This document shows, piece after piece, positions 25,902 to 35,492 of a stretch of DNA of 64,000 nucleotides; the stretch's first letter is position 1; every line of letters starts with the position of its first letter. Where the stretch lies: contig NZ_BQHY01000012.1 of assembly GCF_021602155.1 (NCBI RefSeq), positions 62,001 through 126,000 on the forward strand, written 5' to 3'. This DNA comes from Pseudomonas parakoreensis. GTDB lineage: Bacteria > Pseudomonadota > Gammaproteobacteria > Pseudomonadales > Pseudomonadaceae. The notes under the pieces were generated by a model, which saw only the letters and a program-made list of their open reading frames with translations, was not told where the DNA came from and searched no databases. The position numbers were made by a program, and so were the translations under genes.

Positions 25902-25944
25902 TCGGTTCGTTCCTCCCGGCCGAGATCCTCGACCGAGACATGGC

Positions 25945-26835
25945 TCAGCGTATTAATGCGGGCGACGGAGAATTGACGGCACTCTCGCGTCCCGGCGTCT
26001 TGACCGGGGTCGGTGCAGTTTGTGTGCCAGCACGCTTCAATGCCGCGTCCGGTTGCGCATTGGCGGTTCCGGTCCCCGTCAGACTGCGGCGCACATCGAG
26101 GTTGCGCGACACCACCAGCACCACGCGACGGTTTTTCGCCCGGCCTTCGGCGGTGGCGTTATTGGCTACCGGCTGAAACTCACCGTAACCCACCGAGGCC
26201 AGACGCCCGGGGTTCACGCCCTGCATCGCCAGCATGCGCACGATGCTCGCCGAACGCGCCGAGGACAGTTCCCAGTTGGTCGGGTATTGCGCGGTGCGGA
26301 TCGGCTGATCGTCGGTGAAACCTTCGACGTGGATCGGGTTGTCGAACGGTTTGAGGATCGCCGCGACCTTGTCGATGATGTTGAAGGCGATGTCGCTCGG
26401 CATCGCGTCGCCACTGCCGAACAACAGGCTGGAGTTGAGTTCGATCTCGACCCACAACTCATTGCCGCGCACGGTCATCTGGTTGGAAGCAATCAGGTCG
26501 CCGAACGCGGCACTGATGTCATCGGCAATGCTTTTCAGCGGATCGCTGGCCCCGGCGATACCGGCATCGACCTGCTCGCTGTCCTTGACCAGCGGCTTGG
26601 CCGGGGTCACGGTTTTCGGTCGTTCCTCACCAATCGGAATCGGCTTGAGCGAACGATCGGAGTCGGTGAAAACCCCGATCAGCGCTTCGGAAATGACTTT
26701 GTATTTGCCTTCGTTGATCGACGAGATGGAATACATCACCACAAAGAACGCGAACAACAGCGTGATGAAATCCGCGTAGGACACAAGCCAGCGCTCGTGA
26801 TTAACGTGTTCTTCCTGATGCCTGCGGCGAGCCAT
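25945..26835 (-). CDS. motD: Flagellar motor stator protein MotD
   Basis: The 296-residue MotB-type protein has a short basic cytoplasmic N-terminus and one membrane segment carrying the proton-binding aspartate (SYADFITLLFAFFVVMY, Asp22). A C-terminal OmpA-like peptidoglycan-binding domain includes VEGFTDDQPIRTAQYPTNWE and RRVVLVVSR. It pairs with MotC from the preceding gene. This is the second stator set of Pseudomonas, distinct from MotAB. Confidence 0.95.
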   Translation of the reverse strand: MARRRHQEEHVNHERWLVSYADFITLLFAFFVVMYSISSINEGKYKVISEALIGVFTDSDRSLKPIPIGEERPKTVTPAKPLVKDSEQVDAGIAGASDPLKSIADDISAAFGDLIASNQMTVRGNELWVEIELNSSLLFGSGDAMPSDIAFNIIDKVAAILKPFDNPIHVEGFTDDQPIRTAQYPTNWELSSARSASIVRMLAMQGVNPGRLASVGYGEFQPVANNATAEGRAKNRRVVLVVSRNLDVRRSLTGTGTANAQPDAALKRAGTQTAPTPVKTPGRESAVNSPSPALIR

Positions 26836-26850
26836 AGTCCATTACCCCCA

Positions 26851-27591
26851 TCAATCCATGAAGCCCTGAAGCTTCAGCTCGATAGAGCGAGGGTTTTCAC
26901 CTTCGGCGATCGACAAAATACCTTCCAACAACATTTCGCGATAACGCGACTGCCGCAACGCGATTGACTTGAGCTTGGCGGCCACCGGCAGCAACACCAG
27001 GTTGGCACTGGCCACGCCGTAGATGGTCGCGACGAATGCCACGGCAATGCCGCTGCCCAATTGCGTCGGATCAGCGAGGTTGCCCATCACATGGATCAGG
27101 CCCATCACCGCACCGATGATGCCGATGGTCGGCGCGTAGCCGCCCATGCTTTCGAAGACTTTGGCCGCTTCGATGTCGCGGGCTTCCTGGGTGTAGAAAT
27201 CCACTTCGAGAATGCTGCGGATCGCTTCCGGCTCGGCGCCATCGACCAGCAGTTGCAGGCCCTTGCGCGAGTAGTTGTCCGGTTCGGCATCGGCGACGCC
27301 TTCCAGGCCGAGCAGGCCTTCCTTGCGCGCGGTGAGGCTCCAGTTGACCACGCGGTCGATGCCGCCAGCCAGATCCACCCGTGGCGGAAACAGGATCCAG
27401 GCGAGAATCTGCATGGCGCGCTTGAAGGCGCTCATCGGCGATTGCAGCAGCGCTGCACCGATGGTGCCCCCGAGAACGATCAGCGCCGCCGGGCCGTTGG
27501 CCAGCGCGCCGAGGTGACCGCCTTCAAGGAAGTTGCCGCCGATGATGGCGACGAACGCCAGGATAATCCCGATAAGGCTTAAAACATCCAT
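26851..27591 (-). CDS. motC: Flagellar motor stator protein MotC
   Basis: The 246-residue MotA/PomA-type protein has four membrane segments, a large cytoplasmic loop with charged motor-contact residues, and the paired segments MGGYAPTIGIIGAVMGLIHV and GIAVAFVATIYGVASANLVL. I chose the ATG at 27591, which shares one base with the cheB stop. A GTG nine bases upstream is in frame but less well placed. It is followed by motD. Confidence 0.95.
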   Translation of the reverse strand: MDVLSLIGIILAFVAIIGGNFLEGGHLGALANGPAALIVLGGTIGAALLQSPMSAFKRAMQILAWILFPPRVDLAGGIDRVVNWSLTARKEGLLGLEGVADAEPDNYSRKGLQLLVDGAEPEAIRSILEVDFYTQEARDIEAAKVFESMGGYAPTIGIIGAVMGLIHVMGNLADPTQLGSGIAVAFVATIYGVASANLVLLPVAAKLKSIALRQSRYREMLLEGILSIAEGENPRSIELKLQGFMD

Positions 27592-28727
27592 CAGATACAC
27601 GCCTCGACGATGTGCTTGCCGATGTCGTCCAGGCCGTAAACCGCGTCAGCCAGATCGGCTTTGACGATAGCCATCGGCATGCCGTAGATCACGCAGCTTG
27701 CTTCGTCTTGGGCCCATACCGAGCTGCCGCCCTGTTTGAGCAGACGCGCGCCTTCACGGCCGTCGGCGCCCATGCCGGTGAGGACCACCGCCAGAACTTT
27801 GTCGCCGTAGGACTTGGCCGCCGAACCGAAGGTAATGTCCACGCACGGCTTGTAGTTCAGACGCTCGTCGCCCGGCAGGATTTTCACCGCGCCACGGCCG
27901 TCAATCATCATCTGCTTGCCACCCGGGGCCAGCAGCGCCAGGCCCGGACGCAGGATGTCGCCATCCTCGGCTTCCTTGACGCTGATGCGGCACAGCTTGT
28001 CCAGACGCTCGGCAAAGGCTTTGGTGAACGCCGCCGGCATGTGCTGGATCAGCACGATCGGTGCCGGGAAGTTTGCCGGCAACTGAGTCAGCACCCGTTG
28101 CAGCGCAACCGGACCGCCCGTGGAGGTACCGATGGCAACCAGTTTGTAGGCTTTGCGTTTCGGAGCCGGCGACGACGCGCTGGCGGCTGGCGCGCGAGCA
28201 GGTGCTGGAGCCGGCGCCGGACGCGTCGGAGCAGCAGTGCTGTGGCTGCTGAAACTCGAAGCCGCCGGGGCTGGCGCAGGCGTCGGTGCAGCGGCCGGAG
28301 CCGGCGCACTGTAGGCACTGAAACGACGATTGCTGCGCGAGATGCTATGGACCTTCTCGCACAGCAGTTGTTTGACCTTCTCCGGGTTACGCGAGATGTC
28401 TTCGAAATTCTTCGGCAGGAAATCCACCGCGCCAGCGTCCAGCGCATCCAGGGTCACCCGGGCGCCTTCGTGGGTCAGCGAGGAGAACATCAACACCGGG
28501 GTCGGGCAGCGTTGCATGATGTGCCGCACGGCCGTGATGCCATCCATCATCGGCATCTCGTAGTCCATGGTGATCACGTCCGGCTTGAGGGCCAGGGCCT
28601 GATCGATCGCCTCTTTACCGTTGGTGGCCGTGCCGACCACCTGGATGCTCGGATCCGCTGAAAGAATTTCCGAGACGCGGCGGCGGAAAAAACCCGAATC
28701 GTCCACCACCAGGACTTTGACTGCCAT
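27591..28727 (-). CDS. cheB: Chemotaxis response regulator protein-glutamate methylesterase CheB
   Basis: The 378-residue protein has an N-terminal receiver domain (phosphoacceptor Asp55 in [13 protein letters not shown]), an unusually long Pro/Ala-rich linker of about 60 residues, and a C-terminal methylesterase with catalytic Ser ([10 protein letters not shown]), His ([11 protein letters not shown]) and Asp ([11 protein letters not shown]). It demethylates receptors in adaptation. The ATG at 28727 is preferred over an in-frame GTG two codons upstream. Confidence 0.95.
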   Translation of the reverse strand: MAVKVLVVDDSGFFRRRVSEILSADPSIQVVGTATNGKEAIDQALALKPDVITMDYEMPMMDGITAVRHIMQRCPTPVLMFSSLTHEGARVTLDALDAGAVDFLPKNFEDISRNPEKVKQLLCEKVHSISRSNRRFSAYSAPAPAAAPTPAPAPAASSFSSHSTAAPTRPAPAPAPARAPAASASSPAPKRKAYKLVAIGTSTGGPVALQRVLTQLPANFPAPIVLIQHMPAAFTKAFAERLDKLCRISVKEAEDGDILRPGLALLAPGGKQMMIDGRGAVKILPGDERLNYKPCVDITFGSAAKSYGDKVLAVVLTGMGADGREGARLLKQGGSSVWAQDEASCVIYGMPMAIVKADLADAVYGLDDIGKHIVEACI

Positions 28728-28776
28728 AAACACTCCATTAGGTGCAGCGGGACGTCATCGCCCCGCTGCCCCGGAT

Positions 28777-31059
28777 TCAAATACGCTTCGTCGCGTAACG
28801 CTTGAGCATGCTTGGAACATCGAGGATCAGCGCGATGCGGCCGTCACCGGTGATGGTGGCGCCGGACATGCCCGGAGTGCCCTGCAGCATTTTGCCCAAT
28901 GGCTTGATGACCACTTCTTCCTGGCCGACCAGTTGATCGACGACGAAGCCGATCCGCTGGGTGCCCACCGACAGGATCACCACATGGCCTTCACGCTGCT
29001 CTTCGTGAGCGGCGGAGCTGACCAGCCAGCGCTTGAGGTAGAACAATGGCAACGCCTTGTCCCGCACGATCACCACTTCCTGGCCATCCACCACGTTGGT
29101 GGTCGACAGGTCGAGGTGGAAAATTTCGTTGACGTTGACCAGCGGGAACGCAAACGCCTGATTGCCGAGCATCACCATCAGGGTCGGCATGATTGCCAGT
29201 GTCAGCGGCACCTTGATGACGATCTTCGAGCCCTGGCCCTTGGTCGAGTAGATGTTGATCGAACCGTTGAGCTGGGAAATCTTGGTCTTCACCACGTCCA
29301 TGCCGACACCACGGCCGGACACGTCGGAGATCTCGGTCTTGGTCGAGAAACCCGGGGCGAAGATCAGGTTGTAGCACTCGGTATCGCTCAGGCGATCGGC
29401 CGCGTCCTTGTCCATCACACCGCGCTTTACCGCGATCGAACGCAGGACGTTCGGGTCCATGCCCTTGCCGTCGTCGGAGATCGACAACAGGATGTGGTCG
29501 CCTTCCTGCTCGGCCGCCAGTACCACGCGACCGCCACGGGCCTTGCCCGAAGCTTCGCGTTCTTCCGGCGACTCGATGCCATGGTCGACCGCGTTGCGCA
29601 CCAAGTGGACCAGCGGGTCGGCCAAGGCCTCGACAAGGTTTTTGTCGAGGTCGGTTTCTTCACCCACCAGTTCCAGGTTGATCTCTTTCTTGAGCTGACG
29701 CGCGAGGTCACGAACCAGACGCGGGAAGCGCCCGAAGACCTTCTTGATCGGCTGCATCCGGGTCTTCATCACCGCGGTCTGCAAGTCCGCCGTGACCACG
29801 TCGAGGTTCGACACGGCCTTGGACATCGCTTCGTCGCCGCTGTTGAGACCCAGGCGCACCAGGCGGTTACGCACCAGCACCAGTTCGCCGACCATGTTCA
29901 TGATTTCGTCGAGACGCGCGGTATCGACCCGCACGGTGGTCTCGGCTTCGCTGGCCGGTTTTTCCGGCGGCGGTGCAGCGGGCGCACGGGCCGGAGCCGG
30001 TGCAGCAGCGGCAGCCGGTTTCGGCGTTTCGGCTTTCGGTTCAGGCTTGGGCGCCGCTTTCGGCGCAGCAGCCGGAGCGGCAGCAGCCTTGGCGGCAGGC
30101 GCAGCCACGGTCGACGCGGTGCCCGCAGCAGCGGCGCCAACGTCGGTGAACTTGCCTTTGCCGTGCAATTCGTCGAGCAGCGATTCGAACTCGTGATCGC
30201 TGATCAGATCGCTGCCGGCAGCGGCGGCCGCCGGTGCGGCAGGCGCCGCCGGTGCCGAAGCAATAGCCGACTCCAGTGCTTCGACGGCGAAGTTGCCCTT
30301 GCCGTGCAACTGATCGAGCAGTGCTTCAAATTCGTCGTCGGTGATGTCCGAGCTGTCACCGGCAGCCGGTGCCGCTGGAGCAGCCGCAGTCGGTGCGACG
30401 GCGTCTGGCGCGAACTGGCCTTTGCCGTGCAGTTGATCGAGCAACGACTCGAATTCGGCGTCGGTGATTTCATCGCTGGCGGCCGCATCGGCAGCCGGCG
30501 CAGGCGCAGCAGCGACCGGGGCTTCGGCTTCGGCCTTGACGGCGTTCAGCGAATCCAGCAGCTGTTCAAATTCGTTATCGGTGATGTCGCCCGAATCGTT
30601 CGAATCGCCTTCGACGACCAGCTCTTCGATCATCTCGGCCACCGGCGAAGCCGGGGCTTCGTCGGCCGATTGCGGTTCGGCCAGACGCGCCAGCGCGGCC
30701 AGCAGTTCCGGAGAGGCGGCCGTGATCGGTGCACGTTCACGGACTTCGCTGAACATGCTGTTCACCGCGTCCAGTGCTTCAAGCACCACGTCCATCAGTT
30801 CTGCATCAACGCGACGTTCACCCTTGCGCAGGATGTCGAACACGTTTTCGGCGATGTGACAGCACTCCACCAGCTCGTTGAGCTGAAGGAAGCCGGCGCC
30901 CCCTTTTACAGTGTGGAAACCGCGAAAAATTGCGTTGAGCAGATCTGCGTCATCCGGGCGGCTTTCCAGCTCGACCAGTTGCTCGGACAGTTGCTCAAGA
31001 ATCTCGCCGGCCTCAACCAGGAAATCCTGAAGGATCTCTTCATCGGCGCCGAAGCTCAT
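28777..31059 (-). CDS. cheA: Chemotaxis sensor histidine kinase CheA
   Basis: The 760-residue protein has an Hpt domain with phosphorylated His49 (GFHTVKGGAGFL), then a long Ala/Pro-rich region, a dimerisation domain near 380-440, and an HATPase (NAVDHGIES; DDGKGMD; GRGVGMDVVKTKI). A CheW-like regulatory domain follows at the C-terminus. Between Hpt and dimerisation domains there is no standard P2 domain; instead four related 13- to 19-residue motifs occur (about residues 159, 198, 239 and 286). It phosphorylates CheY and CheB. Ribosome site AGGAG lies upstream of the ATG. Confidence 0.96.
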   Translation of the reverse strand: MSFGADEEILQDFLVEAGEILEQLSEQLVELESRPDDADLLNAIFRGFHTVKGGAGFLQLNELVECCHIAENVFDILRKGERRVDAELMDVVLEALDAVNSMFSEVRERAPITAASPELLAALARLAEPQSADEAPASPVAEMIEELVVEGDSNDSGDITDNEFEQLLDSLNAVKAEAEAPVAAAPAPAADAAASDEITDAEFESLLDQLHGKGQFAPDAVAPTAAAPAAPAAGDSSDITDDEFEALLDQLHGKGNFAVEALESAIASAPAAPAAPAAAAAGSDLISDHEFESLLDELHGKGKFTDVGAAAAGTASTVAAPAAKAAAAPAAAPKAAPKPEPKAETPKPAAAAAPAPARAPAAPPPEKPASEAETTVRVDTARLDEIMNMVGELVLVRNRLVRLGLNSGDEAMSKAVSNLDVVTADLQTAVMKTRMQPIKKVFGRFPRLVRDLARQLKKEINLELVGEETDLDKNLVEALADPLVHLVRNAVDHGIESPEEREASGKARGGRVVLAAEQEGDHILLSISDDGKGMDPNVLRSIAVKRGVMDKDAADRLSDTECYNLIFAPGFSTKTEISDVSGRGVGMDVVKTKISQLNGSINIYSTKGQGSKIVIKVPLTLAIMPTLMVMLGNQAFAFPLVNVNEIFHLDLSTTNVVDGQEVVIVRDKALPLFYLKRWLVSSAAHEEQREGHVVILSVGTQRIGFVVDQLVGQEEVVIKPLGKMLQGTPGMSGATITGDGRIALILDVPSMLKRYATKRI

Positions 31060-31113
31060 TAATGGGGTGCTCCTACAGGTCTAAAAACCCAAAAAACCTA
31101 AAATTCCAAAACT

Positions 31114-31902
31114 CTAGAATCCGAGGCTGGATAACAAATCGTCCACATCGTCCTGACCGGACACAACGTCTTCTCGTTTATCGGCATGAATCTGCGGACC
31201 TTCACCCTGCGAGAGATGTTTTTGTGGATCTTTTTCTGCAAGCATCGCGGCACGGTCGTGTTCGATGCCCGCAAAGCGGTCAACCTGACTGGCCATGAGG
31301 ACGAGTTTGAGCAAATTGCTTTCGACTTCGGTGACCAGTTGGGTCACACGCTTGATCACCTGACCGGTGAGGTCCTGGTAATCCTGAGCCAGCAGGATGT
31401 CGTTCAGGTTGCTCGACACCGCACGGTTATCCGTGCTGCTGCGTGACAGAAAACCGTCGACCCGGCGCGCCAGTTCACGGAACTCTTCAGCCCCGACTTC
31501 ACGACGCATGAAGCGGCCCCAATCGGTGCTCAGCGCCTGGGCTTCTTCAGCCAGGCCATTGACCACCGGGGTCGCGCTTTCCACCAGATCCATGGTGCGG
31601 TTGGCCGCGGCTTCGGTCAGCTTGACCACATAGCCCAGGCGTTCGGTGGCGTCGGTGATTTGCGACACTTCCTCGGCCTGCGGCATGTGCGGATCGATCT
31701 GGAAGTTGACGATCGCACTGTGCAGTTCGCGTGTGAGCTTGCCCACTTCCTGATACAGGCCACGGTCACGGGTCTGATTGAGCTCATGGATCAGTTGCAC
31801 AGCGTCGCCGAACCTGCCTTTTTCAAGGCTCTCGACCAGTTCGACCGCGTGTTTTTTCAGGGTCGATTCGAAATCGCCCTGTGAAGATTCGTTATGCTCC
31901 AT
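31114..31902 (-). CDS. cheZ: Protein phosphatase CheZ
   Basis: The 262-residue, almost wholly helical protein removes phosphate from CheY-P. The catalytic helix segment ILLAQDYQDLTGQVIKRVTQ (about residues 165-184) carries the conserved Asp and Gln. The C-terminal tail DDVDDLLSSLGF is the CheY-binding peptide. It lies between cheY and cheA. Confidence 0.95.
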   Translation of the reverse strand: MEHNESSQGDFESTLKKHAVELVESLEKGRFGDAVQLIHELNQTRDRGLYQEVGKLTRELHSAIVNFQIDPHMPQAEEVSQITDATERLGYVVKLTEAAANRTMDLVESATPVVNGLAEEAQALSTDWGRFMRREVGAEEFRELARRVDGFLSRSSTDNRAVSSNLNDILLAQDYQDLTGQVIKRVTQLVTEVESNLLKLVLMASQVDRFAGIEHDRAAMLAEKDPQKHLSQGEGPQIHADKREDVVSGQDDVDDLLSSLGF

Positions 31903-31920
31903 AGCTCCCCCGCGCGTTCA

Positions 31921-32292
31921 TCAGCCGATGCGTTCGAAAATCTTCTCGATTTTTTCTTTCAGCGCCTGAGCCGTGAAAGGTTTGACCACGTAGCCGTTGA
32001 CGCCGGCCTGGGCCGCTTCGATGATCTGCTCGCGCTTGGCTTCGGCAGTCACCATCAGCACGGGCAGGTGCTTGAGTTTTTCATCGGCACGCACGTGGCG
32101 CAGCAGGTCGATACCGGTCATGCCCGGCATGTTCCAGTCCGTTACCAGAAAGTCGATGCTTCCGCTGTTGAGCACCGGAATGGCAGTGGTGCCATCGTCG
32201 GCCTCGACGGTGTTGGTGAACCCCAGATCACGCAGCAGGTTCTTGATGATCCGCCGCATCGTTGAGAAGTCATCAACGATGAGGATTTTCAT
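31921..32292 (-). CDS. cheY: Chemotaxis response regulator CheY
   Basis: The 123-residue single receiver domain has acidic residues Asp7/Asp8 (LIVDDFS), phosphoacceptor Asp52 ([11 protein letters not shown]), Thr in VTAEA and Lys in YVVKPF. Phospho-CheY binds FliM to switch rotation. The ATG at 32292 starts the family-typical [14 protein letters not shown] four codons upstream has a better ribosome site (GGAGG), so a slightly longer form cannot be excluded. Confidence 0.96.
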   Translation of the reverse strand: MKILIVDDFSTMRRIIKNLLRDLGFTNTVEADDGTTAIPVLNSGSIDFLVTDWNMPGMTGIDLLRHVRADEKLKHLPVLMVTAEAKREQIIEAAQAGVNGYVVKPFTAQALKEKIEKIFERIG

Positions 32293-32399
32293 GTTCTTGT
32301 CCAATTCGACCTCCAAGCAGTCTTAAACGCGCCCAGCACCTGGACGCGCCATTTCAATCAATCCGGCAAAGCACTCGATGACTGTCTGGAGCACAACAG

Positions 32400-32415
32400 A
32401 GCAAGACCGGTGCCG
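32400..32415 (-). promoter_or_regulatory. Possible sigma-54 promoter upstream of cheY
   Basis: On the minus strand the bases read CGGCAC-CGGTC-TTGCT, with GG and GC at the correct -24/-12 spacing. It lies 108 bases upstream of the cheY ATG. It is weaker support than the other sites because cheY operons are usually FliA-dependent and the first base departs from consensus. No convincing FliA element was found here. Confidence 0.35.
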
Positions 32416-32459
32416 TTCATCACCGCACCAGCCTCGTTCGCAGTGTCCCCACACTGCCT

Positions 32460-33200
32460 TCAGCGCGCTCGCCACTCCCCCAAACGCCCCCGCAAACGGG
32501 CCGCGCACTGGCTGTGTAACTGGCTGACCCGCGATTCACTGACGCCAAGGACTTCACCGATTTCCTTGAGGTTCAGTTCTTCGTCGTAGTACAGCGCCAA
32601 CACCAGTCGCTCACGCTCCGGCAAATTGGCAATCGCGTCCGCCAGCGCAGCCTGGAAGCGTTCATCTTCCAGATCGCGTGACGGCTCAAGATGAGCACTG
32701 GCGCCATCCTCGTGCAGCCCTTCGTGTTCGCCGTCCTGCAGCAGGTCGTCGAAACTGAACAGCCGGCTGCCCAGGGTGTCATTCAAAATCCCGTAGTAAT
32801 CATCGAGACTCAATTGGAGTTCGGCCGCAACCTCGTGATCTTTAGCATCACGGCCGGTTTTAGCTTCAATTGAGCGAATTGCGTCGCTGACCATACGGGT
32901 GTTGCGGTGAACCGAGCGAGGTGCCCAATCCCCTTTGCGCACTTCATCGAGCATCGCGCCGCGGATCCGGATGCCCGCGTACGTTTCGAAACTGGCGCCT
33001 TTGCTGGCGTCATATTTGGTCGAGACTTCGAGCAGGCCGATCATTCCGGCCTGAATCAGGTCTTCGACCTGCACACTCGCCGGCAAGCGCGCCAGCAAGT
33101 GATAGGCAATGCGCTTGACCAGTGGCGCGTAACGCTCGATCAACTCGTACTGCGCGTCACGTGCCGATTTCTTGTAGTAGTTCATACCGCTGGCGGTCAT
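32460..33200 (-). CDS. fliA: Flagellar sigma factor FliA (sigma-28)
   Basis: The 246-residue protein has region 2 (LVKRIAYHLLARLPASVQVE through DASKGASFETYAGIRIRGAM), region 3, and region 4 with helix-turn-helix (LNLKEIGEVLGVSESRVSQL). It directs late genes such as flagellin and chemotaxis genes. The ATG overlaps the fleN stop by four bases. The 167 bases to cheY hold the possible sigma-54 element described separately. Confidence 0.96.
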   Translation of the reverse strand: MTASGMNYYKKSARDAQYELIERYAPLVKRIAYHLLARLPASVQVEDLIQAGMIGLLEVSTKYDASKGASFETYAGIRIRGAMLDEVRKGDWAPRSVHRNTRMVSDAIRSIEAKTGRDAKDHEVAAELQLSLDDYYGILNDTLGSRLFSFDDLLQDGEHEGLHEDGASAHLEPSRDLEDERFQAALADAIANLPERERLVLALYYDEELNLKEIGEVLGVSESRVSQLHSQCAARLRGRLGEWRAR

Positions 33201-34027
33201 AACACAGGCCCTGCCGTTTGCTGCACGAGGCGCTCGACGAAAAACTCAAGGTGCCCACGCGGGTTGGCAGGCAGCGGCCAGGTATCGACCTTCTGCGCGA
33301 TCGCCTTGAACGCCAGCGCGCACTTGGAACGCGGAAAGGCTTCATAGACTGCTCGCTGCTTCTGCACGGCCTTGCGCACGCTTTCGTCGTACGGCACCGC
33401 GCCGACGTATTGTAAGGCGACGTCGAGAAAGCGATCCGTGACCTTGGTCAACTTGGCGAACAGGTTGCGCCCTTCCTGCGGGCTCTGCGCCATGTTGGCG
33501 AGGACGCGGAAGCGGTTCATGCCGTAGTCGCGATTGAGCAGTTTGATCAGCGCGTAGGCGTCGGTGATCGAGGTCGGCTCGTCGCAGACCACCAGCAACA
33601 CTTCCTGCGCCGCGCGCACGAAACTGACTACCGAGTCACCAATGCCCGCAGCGGTGTCGATCACCAGTACATCGAGATTGTCGCCGATATCGCTGAACGC
33701 CTGAATCAGACCGGCATGTTGCGCCGGGCTCAGGTGCACCATGCTTTGGGTGCCGGAAGCGGCCGGCACGATGCGGATCCCGCCGGGGCCCTGCAACAGC
33801 ACGTCGCGCAGTTCGCAGCGGCCTTCGATGACATCGGCCAGCGTGCGTTTGGGGGTCAGCCCCAGCAGAACGTCGACGTTCGCCAGCCCCAGGTCGGCGT
33901 CCAGCAGCATGACCCGACGGCCAAGCTCTGCCAGCGCCAGAGACAAGTTCACTGACACGTTAGTCTTGCCGACGCCACCTTTGCCGCCGGTCACCGCGAT
34001 CACCTGTACGGGATGCATGCTGCCCAT
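33197..34027 (-). CDS. fleN: Flagellar number regulator FleN (FlhG), MinD/ParA ATPase
   Basis: The 276-residue protein has a deviant Walker A GGKGGVGKTN (residues 14-23), the LLDADLGLANVDVLLGL segment, and DVLVIDTAAGI. It restrains FleQ activity and limits polar flagella to one or a few. It lies between flhF and fliA, as in other Pseudomonas. The C-terminus contains the amphipathic membrane-targeting segment typical of MinD relatives. Confidence 0.96.
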   Translation of the reverse strand: MGSMHPVQVIAVTGGKGGVGKTNVSVNLSLALAELGRRVMLLDADLGLANVDVLLGLTPKRTLADVIEGRCELRDVLLQGPGGIRIVPAASGTQSMVHLSPAQHAGLIQAFSDIGDNLDVLVIDTAAGIGDSVVSFVRAAQEVLLVVCDEPTSITDAYALIKLLNRDYGMNRFRVLANMAQSPQEGRNLFAKLTKVTDRFLDVALQYVGAVPYDESVRKAVQKQRAVYEAFPRSKCALAFKAIAQKVDTWPLPANPRGHLEFFVERLVQQTAGPVL

Positions 34028-34140
34028 GTTATTTCTTTACCTTGTCTTGCATAGACGGAGGCCACATTACTGGCTGCGCGTTCACAACCGGAACAATGCA
34101 TGGCAGACCATCGATGTAGGTACAAAAACTGTTCATTACC

Positions 34141-35481
34141 TCAGCCAACCTGCTTGGTCGGGCTGTGGTAGATATCAGCGAACATGTCAGCCATGGCTTC
34201 TTCGCTGGGTTCTTCCTGCATTTGCACGCTGACGGCGCGGCTGACCAGCTGATGACGGCGCGGCAGATGCAGATCATCCGGAATCCGTGGGCCATCGGTC
34301 AGGTACGCGACCGGCAGTTCATGACTGATCGCCAGGCTCAACACTTCGCCAAGGCTGGCCGTCTCATCCAGTTTAGTCAGGATGCAGCCGGCAAGCCCGC
34401 AACGCTTGTAACTGTGATAAGCGGCGGTTAGAACCTGTTTCTGGCTGGTGGTTGCCAGCACCAGATAATTTTTTGAACGGATGCCACGCCCGGCCAGACT
34501 TTCCAGCTGCATGCGCAGCGCCGGATCGCTGGCCTGCAGGCCGGCGGTATCGATCAGCACCACGCGCTTGCGCAGCAATGGATCCAGCGCCTGCACCAGC
34601 GACTGGCCCGGGTCGACGTGGGTCACCGGCACGTTGAGAATCCGCCCCAGGGTCTTGAGTTGTTCCTGCGCACCGATGCGGAAGCTGTCCATGCTGACCA
34701 GCGCGACATTCTGCGCGCCGTACTTGAGCACGTAGCGCGCAGCCAGTTTGGCCAGGGTGGTGGTCTTGCCCATGCCGGCCGGGCCGACCATCGCAATCAC
34801 CCCGCCCTCTTCCAGCGGCTCGACTTCCGGTACGGCAATCATCCGCGCCAGGTGCGCGAGCAGCATGCGCCAGGCCTGACGCGGTTCTTCGATGTCAGTG
34901 ATCATCGCCAGCAAATCGCGCGACAACGGCCCGGACAGACCAATGCGCTGCAGGCGGCGATACAAATTGGCCTGTGCCGGACGGCTGCCTTGCAGCTGGT
35001 TCCAGGCCAGGGTGCCGAGCTGTACTTCCATCAGCTCACGCAGACTGTTCAATTCGAAACGCATCGAATCCAGCGCACGCGGATCGACACCCGTCGATGC
35101 CGGTGCAGGTGCCGCAGCCGGACGCGCCGGGGCGGCGTAGGTCGGTTCGCTCAACGGCTCGGCAGCGGTCAGTGGCAGGCCGGCCGTCAACGGCAGCCCG
35201 GCAAAGATCTGGCGATTGCTATTGCCATCGGCTTCGCCACGCAGGCTCAGTTCGGCCTGAGCGGTGACGATGCGCGACTGGGTCTTGCGCAGTTCGTCCT
35301 CGAGTTCCATGTTCGGAACCCGTGGCGCCAGCGCCGACAACTTGTAATCCAGCGCCGCCGTCAGCTCGACGCCGCCGGCAATGCGGCGGTTGCCAATGAT
35401 GGCGGCATCAGCGCCCAGCTCATCACGAACCAGCTTCATGGCCTGACGCATATCGGCGGCGAAAAAACGCTTAACTTGCAT
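34141..35481 (-). CDS. flhF: Flagellar biosynthesis GTPase FlhF
   Basis: The 446-residue SRP-type GTPase sets the polar site of flagellar assembly. The N-terminal B domain (MQVKRFFAADMRQAMKLV) is followed by a Pro/Ala linker, the N domain, and a G domain with MVGPAGMGKTTTLAKLA (G1), VVLIDTAGL (G3) and LTKLDE (G4). It lies 11 bases downstream of flhA and 113 bases upstream of fleN. Confidence 0.96.
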   Translation of the reverse strand: MQVKRFFAADMRQAMKLVRDELGADAAIIGNRRIAGGVELTAALDYKLSALAPRVPNMELEDELRKTQSRIVTAQAELSLRGEADGNSNRQIFAGLPLTAGLPLTAAEPLSEPTYAAPARPAAAPAPASTGVDPRALDSMRFELNSLRELMEVQLGTLAWNQLQGSRPAQANLYRRLQRIGLSGPLSRDLLAMITDIEEPRQAWRMLLAHLARMIAVPEVEPLEEGGVIAMVGPAGMGKTTTLAKLAARYVLKYGAQNVALVSMDSFRIGAQEQLKTLGRILNVPVTHVDPGQSLVQALDPLLRKRVVLIDTAGLQASDPALRMQLESLAGRGIRSKNYLVLATTSQKQVLTAAYHSYKRCGLAGCILTKLDETASLGEVLSLAISHELPVAYLTDGPRIPDDLHLPRRHQLVSRAVSVQMQEEPSEEAMADMFADIYHSPTKQVG

Positions 35482-35492
35482 AAACCACTACC

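Noticed and set aside
28621-31062. 813-codon plus-strand open frame opposite cheA
   Set aside because: The antisense frame of a strongly GC3-biased gene. No ribosome site, and its translation is His/Arg/Asp-rich without any domain, while cheA has all expected motifs.
32293-32459. FliA-dependent promoter upstream of cheY
   Set aside because: A GCCGGATT-like -10 can be seen, but no -35 element at the right distance, so it was not annotated.
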